In this document: piece by piece, positions 1 to 16,929 of the stretch
Layout: the number at the start of each line of letters is the position of its first letter
Position numbering within the stretch: the stretch's first letter is position 1
NCBI GenBank assembly: GCA_035771165.1
Contig: JAWNZC010000001.1
Location: 930,001 to 994,000 of the forward strand
Length of the DNA: 64,000 nt
Reading direction: 5' to 3'
Source: Paragorgia papillata
Lineage: Eukaryota; Cnidaria; Anthozoa; Scleralcyonacea; Coralliidae
Made by a program: the position numbers and the translations under genes
The notes under the pieces: model-generated
Databases searched by the model: none
Told to the model about the DNA's origin: nothing
What the model saw: the letters and a program-made list of their open reading frames with translations, nothing else

Positions 1-3000
1 GTGGATAATCTGTGTGCATTCAGAGCAAACATCAGGACGTGACCCAGATTGTTGTCATTGCAATATAATATGTTTACCTTACACATGAACATACTGTAGG
101 CACCCTGAGTTAACAAATTTACTAGTTTACTTTTATTGTATACAATGGACAATTATCTGTGTGCATTCACACGAAACATCAGGACATGAGCCAGATTGTT
201 GTCATTGCAATAATATAATATGTTTACCTTACACGTGAACATACTGTAGGCACCCTGTGATAACAAATTTATTAGTTTAGTTTTATTGTATACAATGGAC
301 AATCTGTGTGCATTCAGACGAAACATCAGGACACGAGCCAGATTGTTGTCATTGCAATATTATATTTTTTACCTTACACATTAACATACTGTAGGCACCC
401 TGAGATAACAAATTTATTAGTTTAGTTTTATTGTATACAATGGAAAATCTGTGTGCATTCAGACGAAACATCAGGACACGAGCCAGATTGTTGTCATTGA
501 AATATTTTATGTTTACCTTACACATGAACATACTGTAGGCACCCTGAGATAACAAATTTACTAGTTTAGTTTTATTGTATACAGTGGATAATCTGTGTGC
601 ATTCAGAGCAAACATCAGGACGTGACCCAGATTGTTGTCATTGCAATATAATATGTTTACCTTACACATGAACATACTGTAGGCACCCTGAGTTAACAAA
701 TTTACTAGTTTACTTTTATTGTATACAATGGACAATTATCTGTGTGCATTCACACGAAACATCAGGACATGAGCCAGATTGTTGTCATTGCAATAATATA
801 ATATGTTTACCTTACACGTGAACATACTGTAGGCACCCTGTGATAACAAATTTATTAGTTTAGTTTTATTGTATACAATGGACAATCTGTGTGCATTCAG
901 ACGAAACATCAGGACACGAGCCAGATTGTTGTCATTGCAATAATATAATATGTTTACCTAACACATGAACATACTGTAGGCACCCTGAGATAACAAATTT
1001 ACTAGTTTAGTTTTATTGTATACAGTGGATAATCTGTGTGCATTCAGAGCAAACATCAGGATACGAGCCAGATTGTTGTCATTGCAATAATATAATATGT
1101 TTACCTTACACATGAACATACTGTAGGCACCCTGAGATAACAAATTTACTAGTTTAGTTTTATTGTATACAGTGGATAATCTGTGTGCATTCAGAGCAAA
1201 CATCAGGATGTGACCCAGATTGTTGTCATTGCAATATAATATGTTTACCTTACACATGAACATACTGTAGGCACCCTGAGTTGACAAATTTACTAGTTTA
1301 CTTTTATTGTATACAATGGACAATTGTCTGTGTGCATTCATACGAAACATCAGGACATGAGCCAGATTGTTGTCATTGCAATAATATAATATGTTTACCT
1401 TACACGTGAACATACTGTAGGCACCCTGTGATAACAAATTTATTAGTTTAGTTTTATTGTATACAATGGACAATCTGTGTGCATTCAGACGAAACATCAG
1501 GACACGAGCCAGATTGTTGTCATTGCAATATTATATTTTTTACCTTACACATGAACATACTGTAGGCACCCTGAGATAACAAATTTATTAGTTTAGTTTT
1601 ATTGTATACAATGGACAATCTGTGTGCGTTCAGACGAAACATCAGGACACAAGCCAGATTGTCGTCATTCCCATATTATATGTTTGCCTTACACATGAAC
1701 ATACTGTTGGTATCCTGAGATAACAAATTTATTAGTTTAGTTTTATTGTATAGAATGGAAAATCTGTGTGCATTCAGACGAAACATCAGGACACGAGCCA
1801 GATTGTTGTCATTGCAATATTTTATGTTTACCTTACACATGAAGATACTGTAGGCACCCTGAAATAACAAATTTATTAGTTTAGTTTTATTGCATACAAT
1901 GGACAATCTGTGTGCATTCAAACGAAACATCAGGACACGAGCCAGATTGTTGTCATTGCAATAATATAATATGTTTACCTTACACATGAACATACTGTAG
2001 GCACCCTGAGATAACAAATTTATTAGTTTAGTTTTATTGTATACAATGGAAAATCTGTGTGCATTCAGACGAAACATCAGGACACGAGCCAGATTCTTGT
2101 CATTGAAATATTTTATGTTTACCTTACACATGAACATACTGTAGGCACCCTGAGTTAACAAATTTACTAGTTTACTTTTATTGTATACAATGGACAATTA
2201 TCTGTGTGCATTAACACGAAACATCAGGACATGAGCCAGATTGTTGTCATTGCAATAATATAATATGTTTACCTTACATGTGAACATACTGTAGGCACCC
2301 TGTGATAACAAATTTATTAGTTTAGTTTTATTGTATACAATGGAAAATCTGTGTGCATTCAGACGAAACATCAGGACATGAGCCAGATTGTTGTCATTGC
2401 AATAATATAATATGTTTACCTTACACATGAACATACTGTAGGCACCCTGAGATAACAAATTTACTAGTTTAGTTTTATTGTATACAGTGGATAATCTGTG
2501 TGCATTCAGAGCAAACATCAGGACACGAGCCAGATTGTTGTCATTGCAATAATATAATATGTTTACCTTACACATGAACATACTGTAGGCACCCTGAGTT
2601 AACAAATTTACTAGTTTACTTTTATTGTATACAATGGACAATTATCTGTGTGCATTCACACGAAACATCAGGACATGAGCCAGATTGTTGTCATTGCAAT
2701 AATATAATATGTTTACCTTACACGTGAACATACTGTAGGCACCCTGTGATAACAAATTTATTAGTTTAGTTTTATTGTATACAATGGACAATCTGTGTGC
2801 ACTCATACGAAACATCAGGACACGAGCCAGATTGTTGTCATTGCAATATTATATTTTTTACCTTACACATGAACATACTGTAGGCACCCTGAGATAACAA
2901 ATTTATTAGTTTAGTTTTATTGAATACAATGGACAATCTGTGTGCATTCAGACGAAACATCAGGACACAAGCCAGATTGTTGTCATTCCCATATTATCTG

Positions 3001-5449
3001 TTTACCTTACACATGAACATACTGTTGGTATCCTGAGATAACAAATTTATTAGTTTAGTTTTATTGTATACAATGGAAAATCTGTGTGCATTCAGACGAA
3101 ACATCAGGACACGAGCCAGATTGTTGTCGTTTATGTTTACCTTACACATGAACATACTGTAGGCACCCTCAGATAACAAATTTATTAGTTTAGTTTTATT
3201 GCATACAATGGACAATCTGTGTGCATTCAGACGAAACATCAGGACACGAGCCAGATTGTTGTCATTGCAATAATATAATATGTTTACCTTACACATGAAC
3301 ATACTGTAGGCACCCTGAGATAACAAATTTACTAGTTTAGTTTTATTGTATACAGTGGATAATCTGTGTGCATTCAGAGCAAACACCAGGACGTGACCCA
3401 GATTGTTGTCATTGCAATATAATATGTTTACCTTACACATGAACATACTTCTAGGCACCCTGAGTTAACAAATTTACTAGTTTACTTTTATTGTATACAA
3501 TGGACAATTATCTGTGTGCATTCACACGAAACATCAGGACATGAGCCAGATTGTTGTCATTGCAATAATATAATATGTTTACCTTACACGTGAACATACT
3601 GTAGGCACCCTGTGATAACAAATTTATTAGTTTAGTTTTATTGTATACAATGGACAATCTGTGTGCATTCAGACGAAACATCAGGACACGAGCCAGATTG
3701 TTGTCATTGCAATATTATATTTTTTACCTTACACATGAACATACTGTAGGCACCCTGAGATAACAAATTTATTAGTTTAGTTTTATTGTATACAATGGAC
3801 AATCTGTGTGCATTCAGACGAAACATCAGGACACAAGCCAGATTGTTGTCATTCCCATATTATATGTTTACCTTACACATGAACATACTGTTGGTATCCT
3901 GAGATAACAAATTTATTAGTTTAGTTTTATTGTAGACAATGGAAAATCTGTGTGCATTCAGACGAAACATCAGGACACGAGCCAGATTGTTGTCATTGCA
4001 ATATTTTATGTTTACCTTACACATGAACATACTGTAGGCACCCTCAGATAACAAATTTATTAGTTTAGTTTTATTGCATACAATGGACAATCTGTGTGCA
4101 TTCAGACGAAACATCAGGACACAAGCCAGATTGTTGTCACTGCAATATTATATGTTTACCTTACACATGAACATACTGTAGGCACCCTGAGATAACAAAT
4201 TTATTAGTTTAGTTTTATTGTATACAATGGACAATCTGTGTGCATTCAGACGAAACATCAGGACACAAGCCAGATTGTTGTCATTGCAATATTATATGTT
4301 TACCTTACATATGAACATACTGTAGGCACCCTGAGATAAAACATTTATTAGTTTAGTTTTATTGTATACAATGGAGAATCTGTGTGCATTTCAGACGAAA
4401 CATCAGGACACAAGCCAGATTGTTGTCATTGAAATATTATATGTTTACCGTACACATGAACATACTGTAGGCACCCTGAGTTAACAAATTTACTAGTTTA
4501 CTTTTATTGTATACAATGGACAATTATCTGTGTGAATTCACACGAAATATCAGGACACGAGCCAGATTGTTGTCATTGCAATAATATAATATGTTTGCCT
4601 TACACGTGAACATACTGTAGGCACCCTGTGATAACAAATTTATTAGTTTAGCTTTATTGTATACAATGGACAATCTGTGTGCATTCAGACGAAACATCAG
4701 GACACGAGCCAGATTGTTGTCATTGCAATATTATATTTTTTACCTTACACATGAACATACTGTAGGCACCCTGAGATAACAAATTTATTAGTTTAGTTTT
4801 ATTGTATACAATGGACAATCTGTGTGCATTTCAGACGAAACATCAGGACACAAGCCAGATTGTTGTCACTGCAATATTATATGTTTACCTTACACATGAA
4901 CATACTGTAGGCACCCTGAGATAACAAATTTATTAGTTTAGTTTTATTGTATACAATGGACAATCTGTGTGCATTCAGACGAAACATCAGGACACAAGCC
5001 AGATTGTTGTCATTGCAATATTATATGTTTACCTTACATATGAACATACTGTAGGCACCCTGAGATAAAACATTTATTAGTTTAGTTTTATTGTATACAA
5101 TGGAGAATCTGTGTGCATTTCAGACGAAACATCAGGACACAAGCCAGATTGTTGTCATTGAAATATTATATGTTTACCGTACACATGAACATACTGTAGG
5201 CACCCTGAGTTAACAAATTTACTAGTTTACTTTTATTGTATACAATGGACAATTATCTGTGTGCATTCACACGAAACATCAGGACATGAGCCAGATTGTT
5301 GTCATTGCAATAATATAATATGTTTACCTTACACTTAAACATACTGTAGGCACCCTGTGATAACAAATTTATTAGTTTAGCTTTTATTGTATACAATGGA
5401 CAATCTGTGTGCATTCAGACGAAACATCAGGACACGAGCCAGATTGTTG

Positions 5450-8400
5450 TCATTGCAATATTATATTTTTTACCTTACACATGAACATACTGTAGGCACC
5501 CTGAGATAACAAATTTATTAGTTTAGTTTTATTGTATACAATGGACAATCTATGTGCATTCAGACGAAACATCAGGACACGAGCCAGATTGTTGTCATTG
5601 AAATATTTTATGTTTACCTTACACATGAACATAATGTAGGCACCCTCAAATAACAAATTTATTAGTTTAGTTTTATTGCATACAATGGACAATCTGTGTG
5701 CATTCAGACGAAACATCAGGACACGAGCCAGATTGTTGTCATTGCAATAATATAATATGTTTACCTTACACATGAACATACTGTAGGCACCCTGAGATAA
5801 CAAATTTACTAGTTTAGTTTTATTGTATACAATGGACAATCTGTGTGCATTCAGATGAAACATCAGGACACGAACCAGATTGTTGTCATTCCCATGTGAT
5901 ATGTTTACCTTACACATGAACATACTGTTGGTATCCTGAGATAACAAATTTATTAGTTTAGTTTTATTGTAGACAATGGAAAATCTGTGTGCATTCAGAC
6001 GAAACATCAGGACACGAGCCAGATTGTTGTCATTGCAATATTTTATATTTATCTTACACGTGAACATACTGTAGGCACCCTCAGATAACAAATTTATTAG
6101 TTTAGTTTTATTGCATACAATGGACAATCTGTGTGCATTTCAGACTAAACATCAGGACACAAGCCAGATTGTTGTCATTGCAATATTATATGTTTACCTT
6201 ACACATGAACATACTGTAGGCACCCTGAGATAAAACATTTATTAGTTTAGTTTTATTGTATACAATGGAGAATCTGTGTGCATTTCAGACGAAACATCAG
6301 GACACAAGCCAGATTGTTGTCACTGCAATATTTTATGTTTACCTTACACATGAACATACTGTAGGCACACCGAGATAACAAATTTATTAGTTTAGTTTTA
6401 TTGCATACAATGGACACTGTGTGTGCATTCAGACGAAACATCAGGACACAAGCCAGATTGTTGTCATTGAAATATTATATGTTTACCTTACACATGAACA
6501 TACTGTAGGCACCCTGAGATAACAAATTTATTAGTTTAGTTTTATTGTATACAATGGAAAATCTGTGTGCATTCAGACGAAACATCATGACACGAGCCAG
6601 ATTGTTGTCATTGCAATATTATATGTTTACCTTACACGTGAACATACTGTTGGTATCCTGAGATAACAAATTTATTAGTTTAGTTTTATTGTATACAATG
6701 GAAAATCTGTGTGCATTCAGACGAAACATCAGGACACGAGCCAGATTGTTGTCATTGCAATAATATAATATGTTTACCTTACACATGAACATACTGTAGG
6801 CACCCTGAGTTAACAAATTTACTAGTTTAATTAGTTTTATTGTATACAATGGACAATTATCTGTGTGCATTCACACGAAACATCAGGACATGAGCCAGAT
6901 TGTTGTCATTGCAATAATATAATATGTTTACCTTACACGTGAACATACTGTAGGCACCCTGTGATAACAAATTTATTAGTTTAGTTTTATTGTATACAAT
7001 GGAAAATCTGTGTGCATTCAGACGAAACATCAGGACATGAGCCAGATTGTTGTCATGCAATATAATATGTTTACCTTACACGTGAACATACTGTAGGCAC
7101 CCTGAGATAACAAATTTACTAGTTTAGTTTTATTGTATACAATGGACAATCTGTGTGCATTCAGATGAAACATCAGGACACGAGCCAGATTGTTGTCATT
7201 CCCATGTTATATGTTTACCTTACACATGAACATACTGTTGGTATCCTGAGATAACAAATTTATTAGTTTAGTTTTATTGTAGACAATGGAAAATCTGTGT
7301 GCATTCAGACGAAACATCAGGACACGAGCCAGATTGTTGTCATTGCAATATTTTATATTTATCTTTCACATGAACATACTGTAGGCACCCTCAGATAACA
7401 AATTTATTAGCTTAGTTTTATTGCATACAATGGACACTGTGTGTGCATTCAGACGAAACATCAGGACACAAGCCAGATTGTTGTCATTGAAATATTATAT
7501 GTTTACCTTACACATGAACATACTGTAGGCACCCTGAGATAACAAATTTATTAGTTTAGTTTTATTGTATACAATGGAAAATCTGTGTGCATTCAGACGA
7601 AACATCAGGACACGAGCCAGATTGTTGTCATTGCAATATTATATGTTTACCTTACACATGAACATACTGTTGGTATCCTGAGATAACAAATTTATTAGTT
7701 TAGTTTTATTGTATAGAATGGAAAATCTGGGTGCATTCAGACGAAACATCAGGACACGAGCCAGATTGTTGTCATTGCAATAATATAATATGTTTACCTT
7801 ACACATGAACATACTGTAGGCACCCTGAGATAACAAATTTATTAGTTTAGTTTTACTGTATACAATGGACAATCTGTGTGCATTTCAGACGAAACATCAG
7901 GACACAAGCCAGATTGTTGTCATTGCAATATTATATGTTTACCTTACACATGAACATACTGTAGGCAACCTTAGATAAAACATTTATTAGTTTAGTTTTA
8001 TTGTATACAATGGAGAATCTGTGTGCATTTCAGACGAAACATCAGGACACAAGCCAGATTGTTGTCACTGCAATATTTTATGTTTACCTTACACATGAAC
8101 ATACTGTAGGCACACTGAGATAAGAAATTTATTAGTTTAGTTTTATTGCATACAATGGACACTCTGTGCATTCAGATGAAACATCAGCTAGGACACAAGC
8201 CAGATTGTTGTCATTGAAATATTATATGTTTACCTTACACATGAACATACTGTAGGCACCCTGAGATAACAAATTTATTAGTTTAGTTTTATTGTATACA
8301 ATGCAAAATCTGTGTGCATTCAGATGAAACATCAGGACACGAGCCAGATTGTTGTCATTCCCATGTTATATGTTTACCTTACACATGAACATACTGTTGG

Positions 8401-9900
8401 TATCCTGAGATAACAAATTTATTAGTTTAGTTTTATTGTAGACAATGGAAAATCTGTGTTCATTCAGACGAAACATCAGGACACGAGCAAGATTGTTGTC
8501 ATTGCAATATTTTATGTTTATCTTACACATGAACATACTGTAGGCACCCTCAGATAACAAATTTATTAGTTTAGTTTTATTGCATACAATGGACAATCTG
8601 TGTGCATTCAGACAAAACATCAGGACACGAGCCAGATTGTTGTCACTGCAATATTTTATGTTTACCTTACACATGAACATACTGTAGGCACACCGAGATA
8701 ACAAATTTATTAGTTTAGTTTTATTGCATACAATGGACACTGTGTGTGCATTCAGACGAAACATCAGGACACGAGCCAGACTGTTGTCATTGCAATATTA
8801 TATTTTTTACCTTACACATGAACATACTGTAGGCACCCTGAGATAACAAATTTATTAGTTTAGTTTTATTGTATACAATGGAAAATCTGTGTGCATTCAG
8901 ACGAAACATCAGGACACAAGCCAGATTGTTGTCATTCCCATATTATATGTTTACCTTACACATGAACATACTGTTGGTATCCTGAGATAACAAATTTATT
9001 AGTTTAGTTTTATTGCATACAATGGACAATCTGTGTGCATTCAGACGAAACATCAGGACACGAGCCAGATTGTTGTCATTGCAATATTATATGTTTACCT
9101 TACACATGAACATACTGTAGGCACCCTGAGATAACAAATTTATTAGTTTAGTTTTATTGTATACAATGGACAATCTGTGTGCATTTCAGACGAAACATCA
9201 GGACACAAGCCAGATTGTTGTCATTCCAATATTATATGTTTACCTTACACATGAACATACTGTAGGCACCCTGAGATAAAACATTTATTAGTTTAGTTTT
9301 ATTGTATACAATGGAGAATCTGTGTGCATTTCAGACGAAACATCAGGACACAAGCCAGATTGTTGTCACTGCAATATTTTATGTTTACCTTACACATGAA
9401 CATACTGTAGGCACACCGAGATAACAAATTTATTAGTTTAGTTTTATTGCATACAATGGACACTATGTGTGCATTCAGACGAAACATCAGGACACAAGCC
9501 AGATTGTTGTCATTGAAATATTATATGTTTACCTTACACATGAACATACTGTAGGCACCCTGAGATAACAAATTTATTAGTTTAGTTTTATTGTATACAA
9601 TGGAAAATCTGTGTGCATTCAGACGAAACATCCGGACACGAGCCAGATTGTTGTCATTGCAATATTATATGTTTACCTTACACATGAACATACTGTTGGT
9701 ATCCTGAGATAACAAATTTATTAGTTTAGTTTTATTGTATACAATGGAAAATCTGTGTGCATTCAGACGAAACATCAGGACACGAGCCAGATTGTTGTCA
9801 TTGCAATAATATAATATGTTTACCTTACACATGAACATACTGTAGGCACCCTGAGTTAACAAATTTACTAGTTTAATTAGTTTTATTGTATACAATGGAC
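5450..9900. repeat. Left copy of a large block repeated ~24.2 kb away
   Basis: Landmarks at 5450, 6253 and 8366 recur at 29716, 30507 and 32463, offsets of about 24266, 24254 and 24097 bp. Inside the block a further 3046-bp period is visible (6253/9299, 6619/9665). Shared private features include the GGCACCCTCAAATAAC variant and the ACATCAGCTAGGACAC insertion (near 8185 and 32425). Confidence 0.8.
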
Positions 9901-11122
9901 AATTATCTGTGTGCATTCACACGAAACATCAGGACATGAGCCAGATTGTTGTCATTGCAATAATATAATATGTTTACCTTACACGTGAACATACTGTAGG
10001 CACCCTGTCATAACAAATTTATTAGTTTAGTTTTATTGTATACAATGGAAAATCTGTGTGCATTCAGACGAAACATCAGGACATGAGCCAGATTGTTGTC
10101 ATGCAATATAATATGTTTACCTTACACGTGAACATACTGTAGGCACCCTGAGATAACAAATTTACTAGTTTAGTTTTATTGTATACAATGGACAATCTGT
10201 GTGCATTCAGATGAAACATCAGGACACGAGCCAGATTGTTGTCATTCCCATGTTATATGTTTACCTTACACATGAACATACTGTTGGTATCCTGAGATAA
10301 CAAATTTATTAGTTTAGTTTTATTGTAGACAATGGAAAATCTGTGTGCATTCAGACGAAACATCAGGACACGAGCCAGATTGTTGTCATTGCAATATTTT
10401 ATATTTATCTTACACATGAACATACTGTAGGCACCCTCAGATAACAAATTTATTAGTTTAGTTTTATTGCATACAATGGACAATCTGTGTGCATTTCAGA
10501 CTAAACATCAGGACACAAGCCAGATTGTTGTCATTGCAATATTATATGTTTACCTTACACATGAACATACTGTAGGCACCCTGAGATAAAACATTTATTA
10601 GTTTAGTTTTATTGTATACAATGGAGAATCTGTGTCCATTTCAGACGAAACATCAGGACACAAGCCAGATTGTTGTCACTGCAATATTTTATGTTTACCT
10701 TACACATGAACATACTGTAGGCACACCGAGATAACAAATTTATTAGTTTAGTTTTATTGCATACAATGGACACTGCATGTGTGTGCATTCAGACGAAACA
10801 TCAGGACACAAGCCAGATTCTTGTCATTGAAATATTATATGTTTACCTTACACATGAACATACTGTAGGCACCCTGAGATAACAAATTTATTAGTTTAGT
10901 TTTATTGTATACAATGGAAAATCTGTGTGCATTCAGACGAAACATCAGGACACGAGCCAGATTGTTGTCATTGCAATATTATATGTTTACCTTACACATG
11001 AACATACTGTTGGTATCCTGAGATAACAAATTTATTAGTTTAGTTTTATTGTATACAATGGAAAATCTGTGTGCATTCAGACGAAACATCAGGACACGAG
11101 CCAGATTGTTGTCATTGCAATA

Positions 11123-13500
11123 TTATATGTTTACCTTACACATGAACATACTGTTGGTATCCTGAGATAACAAATTTATTAGTTTAGTTTTATTGTATAG
11201 AATGGAAAATCTGTGTGCATTCAGACGAAACATCAGGACACGAGCCAGATTGTTGTCATTGCAATAATATAATATGTTTACCTTACACATGAACATACTG
11301 TAGGCAACCTGAGATAACAAATTTACTAGTTTAGTTGTATTGTATACAGTGGATAATCTGTGTGCATTCAGAGCAAACATCAGGACGTGACCCAGATTGT
11401 TGTCATTGCAATATAATATGTTTACCTTACACATGAAGATACTGTAGGCACCCTGAGTTAACAAATTTACTAGTTTAATTAGTTTTATTGTATACAATGG
11501 ACAATTATCTGTGTGCATTCACACGAAACATCAGGACATGAGCCAGATTGTTGTCATTGCAATAATATAATATGTTTACCTTACACGTGAACATACTGTA
11601 GGCACCCTGTGATAACAAATTTATTAGTTTAGTTTTATTGTATACAATGGAAAATCTGTGTGCATTCAGACGAAACATCAGGACATGAGCCAGATTGTTG
11701 TCATGCAATATAATATGTTTACCTTACACGTGAACATACTGTAGGCACCCTGAGATAACAAATTTACTAGTTTAGTTTTATTGTATACAATGGACAATCT
11801 GTGTGCATTCAGATGAAACATCAGGACACGAGCCAGATTGTTGTCATTCCCATGTTATATGTTTACCTTACACATGAACATACTGTAGGCACCCTGAGAT
11901 AAAACATTTATTAGTTTAGTTTTATTGTATACAATGGAGAATCTGTGTGCATTTCAGACGAAACATCAGGACACAAGCCAGATTGTTGTCACTGCAATAT
12001 TTTATGTTTACCTTACAGATGAACATATTGTAGGCACAACGAGATAACAAATTTATTAGTTTAGTTTTATTGCATACAATGGACACTGTGTGTGCATTCA
12101 GACGAAACATCAGGACACAAGCCAGATTGTGGTCATTGAAATATTATATGTTTACCTTACACATGAACATACTGTAGGCACCCTGAGATAACAAATTTAT
12201 TAGTTTAGTTTTATTGTATACAATGGAAAATCTGTGTGCATTCAGACGAAACATGAGGACACGAGCCAGATTGTTGTCATTGCAATATTATATGTTTACC
12301 TTACACATGAACATACTGTTGGTATCCTGAGATAACAAATTTATTAGTTTAGTTTTATTGTATACAATGGAAAATCTGTGTGCATTCAGACGAAACATCA
12401 GGACACGAGCCAGATTGTTGTCATTGCAATATTATATGTTTACCTTACACATGAACATACTGTTGGTATCCTGAGATAACAAATTTATTAGTTTAGTTTT
12501 ATTGTATAGAATGGAAAATCTGTGTGCATTCAGACGAAACATCAGGACACGAGCCAGATTGTTGTCATTGCAATAATATAATATGTTTACCTTACACATG
12601 AACATACTGTAGGCAACCTGAGATAACAAATTTACTAGTTTAGTTGTATTGTATACAGTGGATAATCTGTGTGCATTCAGAGCAAACATCAGGACGTGAC
12701 CCAGATTGTTGTCATTGCAATATAATATGTTTACCTTACACATGAAGATACTGTAGGCACCCTGAGTTAACAAATTTACTAGTTTAATTAGTTTTATTGT
12801 ATACAATGGACAATTATCTGTGTGCATTCACACGAAACATCAGGACATGAGCCAGATTGTTGTCATTGCAATAATATAATATGTTTACCTTACACGTGAA
12901 CATACTGTAGGCACCCTGTGATAACAAATTTATTAGTTTAGTTTTATTGTATACAATGGAAAATCTGTGTGCATTCAGACGAAACATCAGGACATGAGCC
13001 AGATTGTTGTCATGCAATATAATATGTTTACCTTACACGTGAACATACTGTAGGCACCCTGAGATAACAAATTTACTAGTTTAGTTTTATTGTATACAAT
13101 GGACAATCTGTGTGCATTCAGATGAAACATCAGGACACGAGCCAGATTGTTGTCATTCCCATGTTATATGTTTACCTTACACATGAACATACTGTAGGCA
13201 CCCTGAGATAAAACATTTATTAGTTTAGTTTTATTGTATACAATGGAGAATCTGTGTGCATTTCAGACGAAACATCAGGACACAAGCCAGATTGTTGTCA
13301 CTGCAATATTTTATGTTTACCTTACAGATGAACATATTGTAGGCACAACGAGATAACAAATTTATTAGTTTAGTTTTATTGCATACAATGGACACTGTGT
13401 GTGCATTCAGACGAAACATCAGGACACAAGCCAGATTGTTGTCATTGAAATATTATATGTTTACCTTACACATGAACATACTGTAGGCACCCTGAGATAA
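11123..13500. repeat. Higher-order tandem duplication, period 1309 bp
   Basis: Distinctive variant landmarks recur at a fixed offset of 1309 bp: 11123/12432, 11505/12814 and 11922/13231. This equals nine monomers. The second copy departs from the pattern near 13500, where a shortened unit follows. Related but rearranged copies continue to about 16900. Confidence 0.85.
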
Positions 13501-16500
13501 CAAATTTATTAGTTTAGTTTTTATTGTATACAATGGAAAATCTGTGTGCATTCAGACGAAACATCAGGACACGAGCCAGATTGTTGTCATTGCAATAATA
13601 TAATATGTTTACCTTACACATGAACATACTGTAGGCAACCTGAGATAACAAATTTACTAGTTTAGTTGTATTGTATACAGTGGATAATATGTGTGCATTC
13701 AGAGCAAACATCAGGACGTGACCCAGATTGTTGTCATTGCAATATAATATCTTTACCTTACACATGAAGATACTGTAGGCACCCTGAGTTAACAAATTTA
13801 CTAGTTTAATTAGTTTTATTGTATACAATGGACAATTATCTGTGTGCATTCACACGAAACATCAGGACATGAGCCAGATTGTTGTCATTGCAATAATATA
13901 ATATGTTTACCTTACACGTGAACATACTGTAGGCACCCTGTGATAACAAATTTATTAGTTTAGTTTTATTGTATACAATGGAAAATCTGTGTGCATTCAG
14001 ACGAAACATCAGGACACGAGCCAGATTGTTGTCATTGCAATATTATATGTTTACCTTACACATGAACATACTGTTGGTATCCTGAGATAACAAATTTATT
14101 AGTTTAGTTTTATTGTATACAATGGAAAATCTGTGTGCATTCAGACGAAACATCAGGACACGAGCCAGATTGTTGTCATTGCAATAATATAATATGTTTA
14201 CCTTACACATGAACATACTGTAGGCAACCTGAGATAACAAATTTACTAGTTTAGTTGTATTGTATACAGTGGATAATCTGTGTGCATTCAGAGCAAACAT
14301 CAGGACGTGACCCAGATTGTTGTCATTGCAATATAATATGTTTACCTTACACATGAAGATACTGTAGGCACCCTGAGTTAACAAATTTACTAGTTTAATT
14401 AGTTTTATTGTATACAATGGACAATTATCTGTGTGCATTCACACGAAACATCAGGACATGAGCCAGATTGTTGTCATTGCAATAATATAATATGTTTACC
14501 TTACACGCGTGAACATACTGTAGGCACCCTGTGATAACAAATTTACTAGTTTAGTTTTATTGTATACAATGGACAATCTGTGTGCATTCAGATGAAACAT
14601 CAGGACACGAGCCAGATTGTTGTCATTCCCATGTTATATGTTTACCTTACACATGAACATACTGTAGGCACCCTGAGATAAAACATTTATTAGTTTAGTT
14701 TTATTGTATACAATGGAGAATCTGTGTGCATTTCAGACGAAACATCAGGACACAAGCCAGATTGTTGTCACTGCAATATTTTATGTTTACCTTACAGATG
14801 AACATATTGTAGGCACAACGAGATAACAAATTTATTAGTTTAGTTTTATTGCATACAATGGACACTGTGTGTGCATTCAGACGAAACATCAGGACACGAG
14901 CCAGATTGTTGTCATTGCAATAATATAATATGTTTACCTTACACATGAACATACTGTAGGCAACCTGAGATAACAAATTTACTAGTTTAGTTGTATTGTA
15001 TACAGTGGATAATCTGTGTGCATTCAGAGCAAACATCAGGACGTGACCCAGATTGTTGTCATTGCAATATAATATGTTTACCTTACACATGAAGATACTG
15101 TAGGCACCCTGAGTTAACAAATTTACTAGTTTAATTAGTTTTATTGTATACAATGGACAATTATCTGTGTGCATTCACACGAAACATCAGGACATGAGCC
15201 AGATTGTTGTCATTGCAATAATATAATATGTTTACCTTACACGTGAACATACTGTAGGCACCCTGTGATAACAAATTTATTAGTTTAGTTTTATTGTATA
15301 CAATGGAAAATCTGTGTGCATTCAGACGAAACATCAGGACATGAGCCAGATTGTTGTCATGCAATATAATATGTTTACCTTACACGTGAACATACTGTAG
15401 GCACCCTGAGATAACAAATTTACTAGTTTAGTTTTATTGTATACAATGGACAATCTGTGTGCATTCAGATGAAACATCAGGACACGAGCCAGATTGTTGT
15501 CATTCCCATGTTATATGTTTACCTTACACATGAACATACTGTAGGCACCCTGAGATAAAACATTTATTAGTTTAGTTTTATTGTATACAATGGAGAATCT
15601 GTGTGCATTTCAGACGAAACATCAGGACACAAGCCAGATTGTTGTCACTGCAATATTTTATGTTTACCTTACAGATGAACATATTGTAGGCACAACGAGA
15701 TAACAAATTTATTAGTTTAGTTTTATTGCATACAATGGACACTGTGTGTGCATTCAGACGAAACATCAGGACACAAGCCAGATTGTTGTCATTGAAATAT
15801 TATATGTTTACCTTACACATGAACATACTGTAGGCACCCTGAGATAACAAATTTATTAGTTTATCAGACGAAACATCAGGACACGAGCCAGATTGTTGTC
15901 ATTGCAATAATATAATATGTTTACCTTACACATGAACATACTGTAGGCAACCTGAGATAACAAATTTACTAGTTTAGTTGTATTGTATACAGTGGATAAT
16001 ATGTGTGCATTCAGAGCAAACATCAGGACGTGACCCAGATTGTTGTCATTGCAATATAATATCTTTACCTTACACATGAAGATACTGTAGGCACCCTGAG
16101 TTAACAAATTTACTAGTTTTATTGTATACAATGGACAATTATCTGTGTGCATTCACACGAAACATCAGGACATGAGCCAGATTGTTGTCATTGCAATAAT
16201 ATAATATGTTTACCTTACACGTGAACATACTGTAGGCACCCTGTGATAACAAATTTATTAGTTTAGTTTTATTGTATACAATGGAAAATCTGTGTGCATT
16301 CAGACGAAACATCAGGACACGAGCCAGATTGTTGTCATTGCAATATTATATGTTTACCTTACACATGAACATACTGTTGGTATCCTGAGATAACAAATTT
16401 ATTAGTTTAGTTTTATTGTATACAATGGAAAATCTGTGTGCATTCAGACGAAACATCAGGACACGAGCCAGATTGTTGTCATTGCAATAATATAATATGT

Positions 16501-16929
16501 TTACCTTACACATGAACATACTGTAGGCAACCTGAGATAACAAATTTACTAGTTTAGTTGTATTGTATACAGTGGATAATCTGTGTGCATTCAGAGCAAA
16601 CATCAGGACGTGACCCAGATTGTTGTCATTGCAATATAGTATGTTTACCTTACACATGAAGATACTGTAGGCACCCTGAGTTAACAAATTTACTAGTTTA
16701 ATTAGTTTTATTGTATACAATGGACAATTATCTGTGTGCATTCACACGAAACATCAGGACATGAGCCAGATTGTTGTCATTGCAATAATATAATATGTTT
16801 ACCTTACACGCGTGAACATACTGTAGGCACCCTGTGATAACAAATTTATTAGTTTAGTTTTATTGTATACAATGGAAAATCTGTGTGCATTCAGACGAAA
16901 CATCAGGACATGAGCCAGATTGTTGTCAT

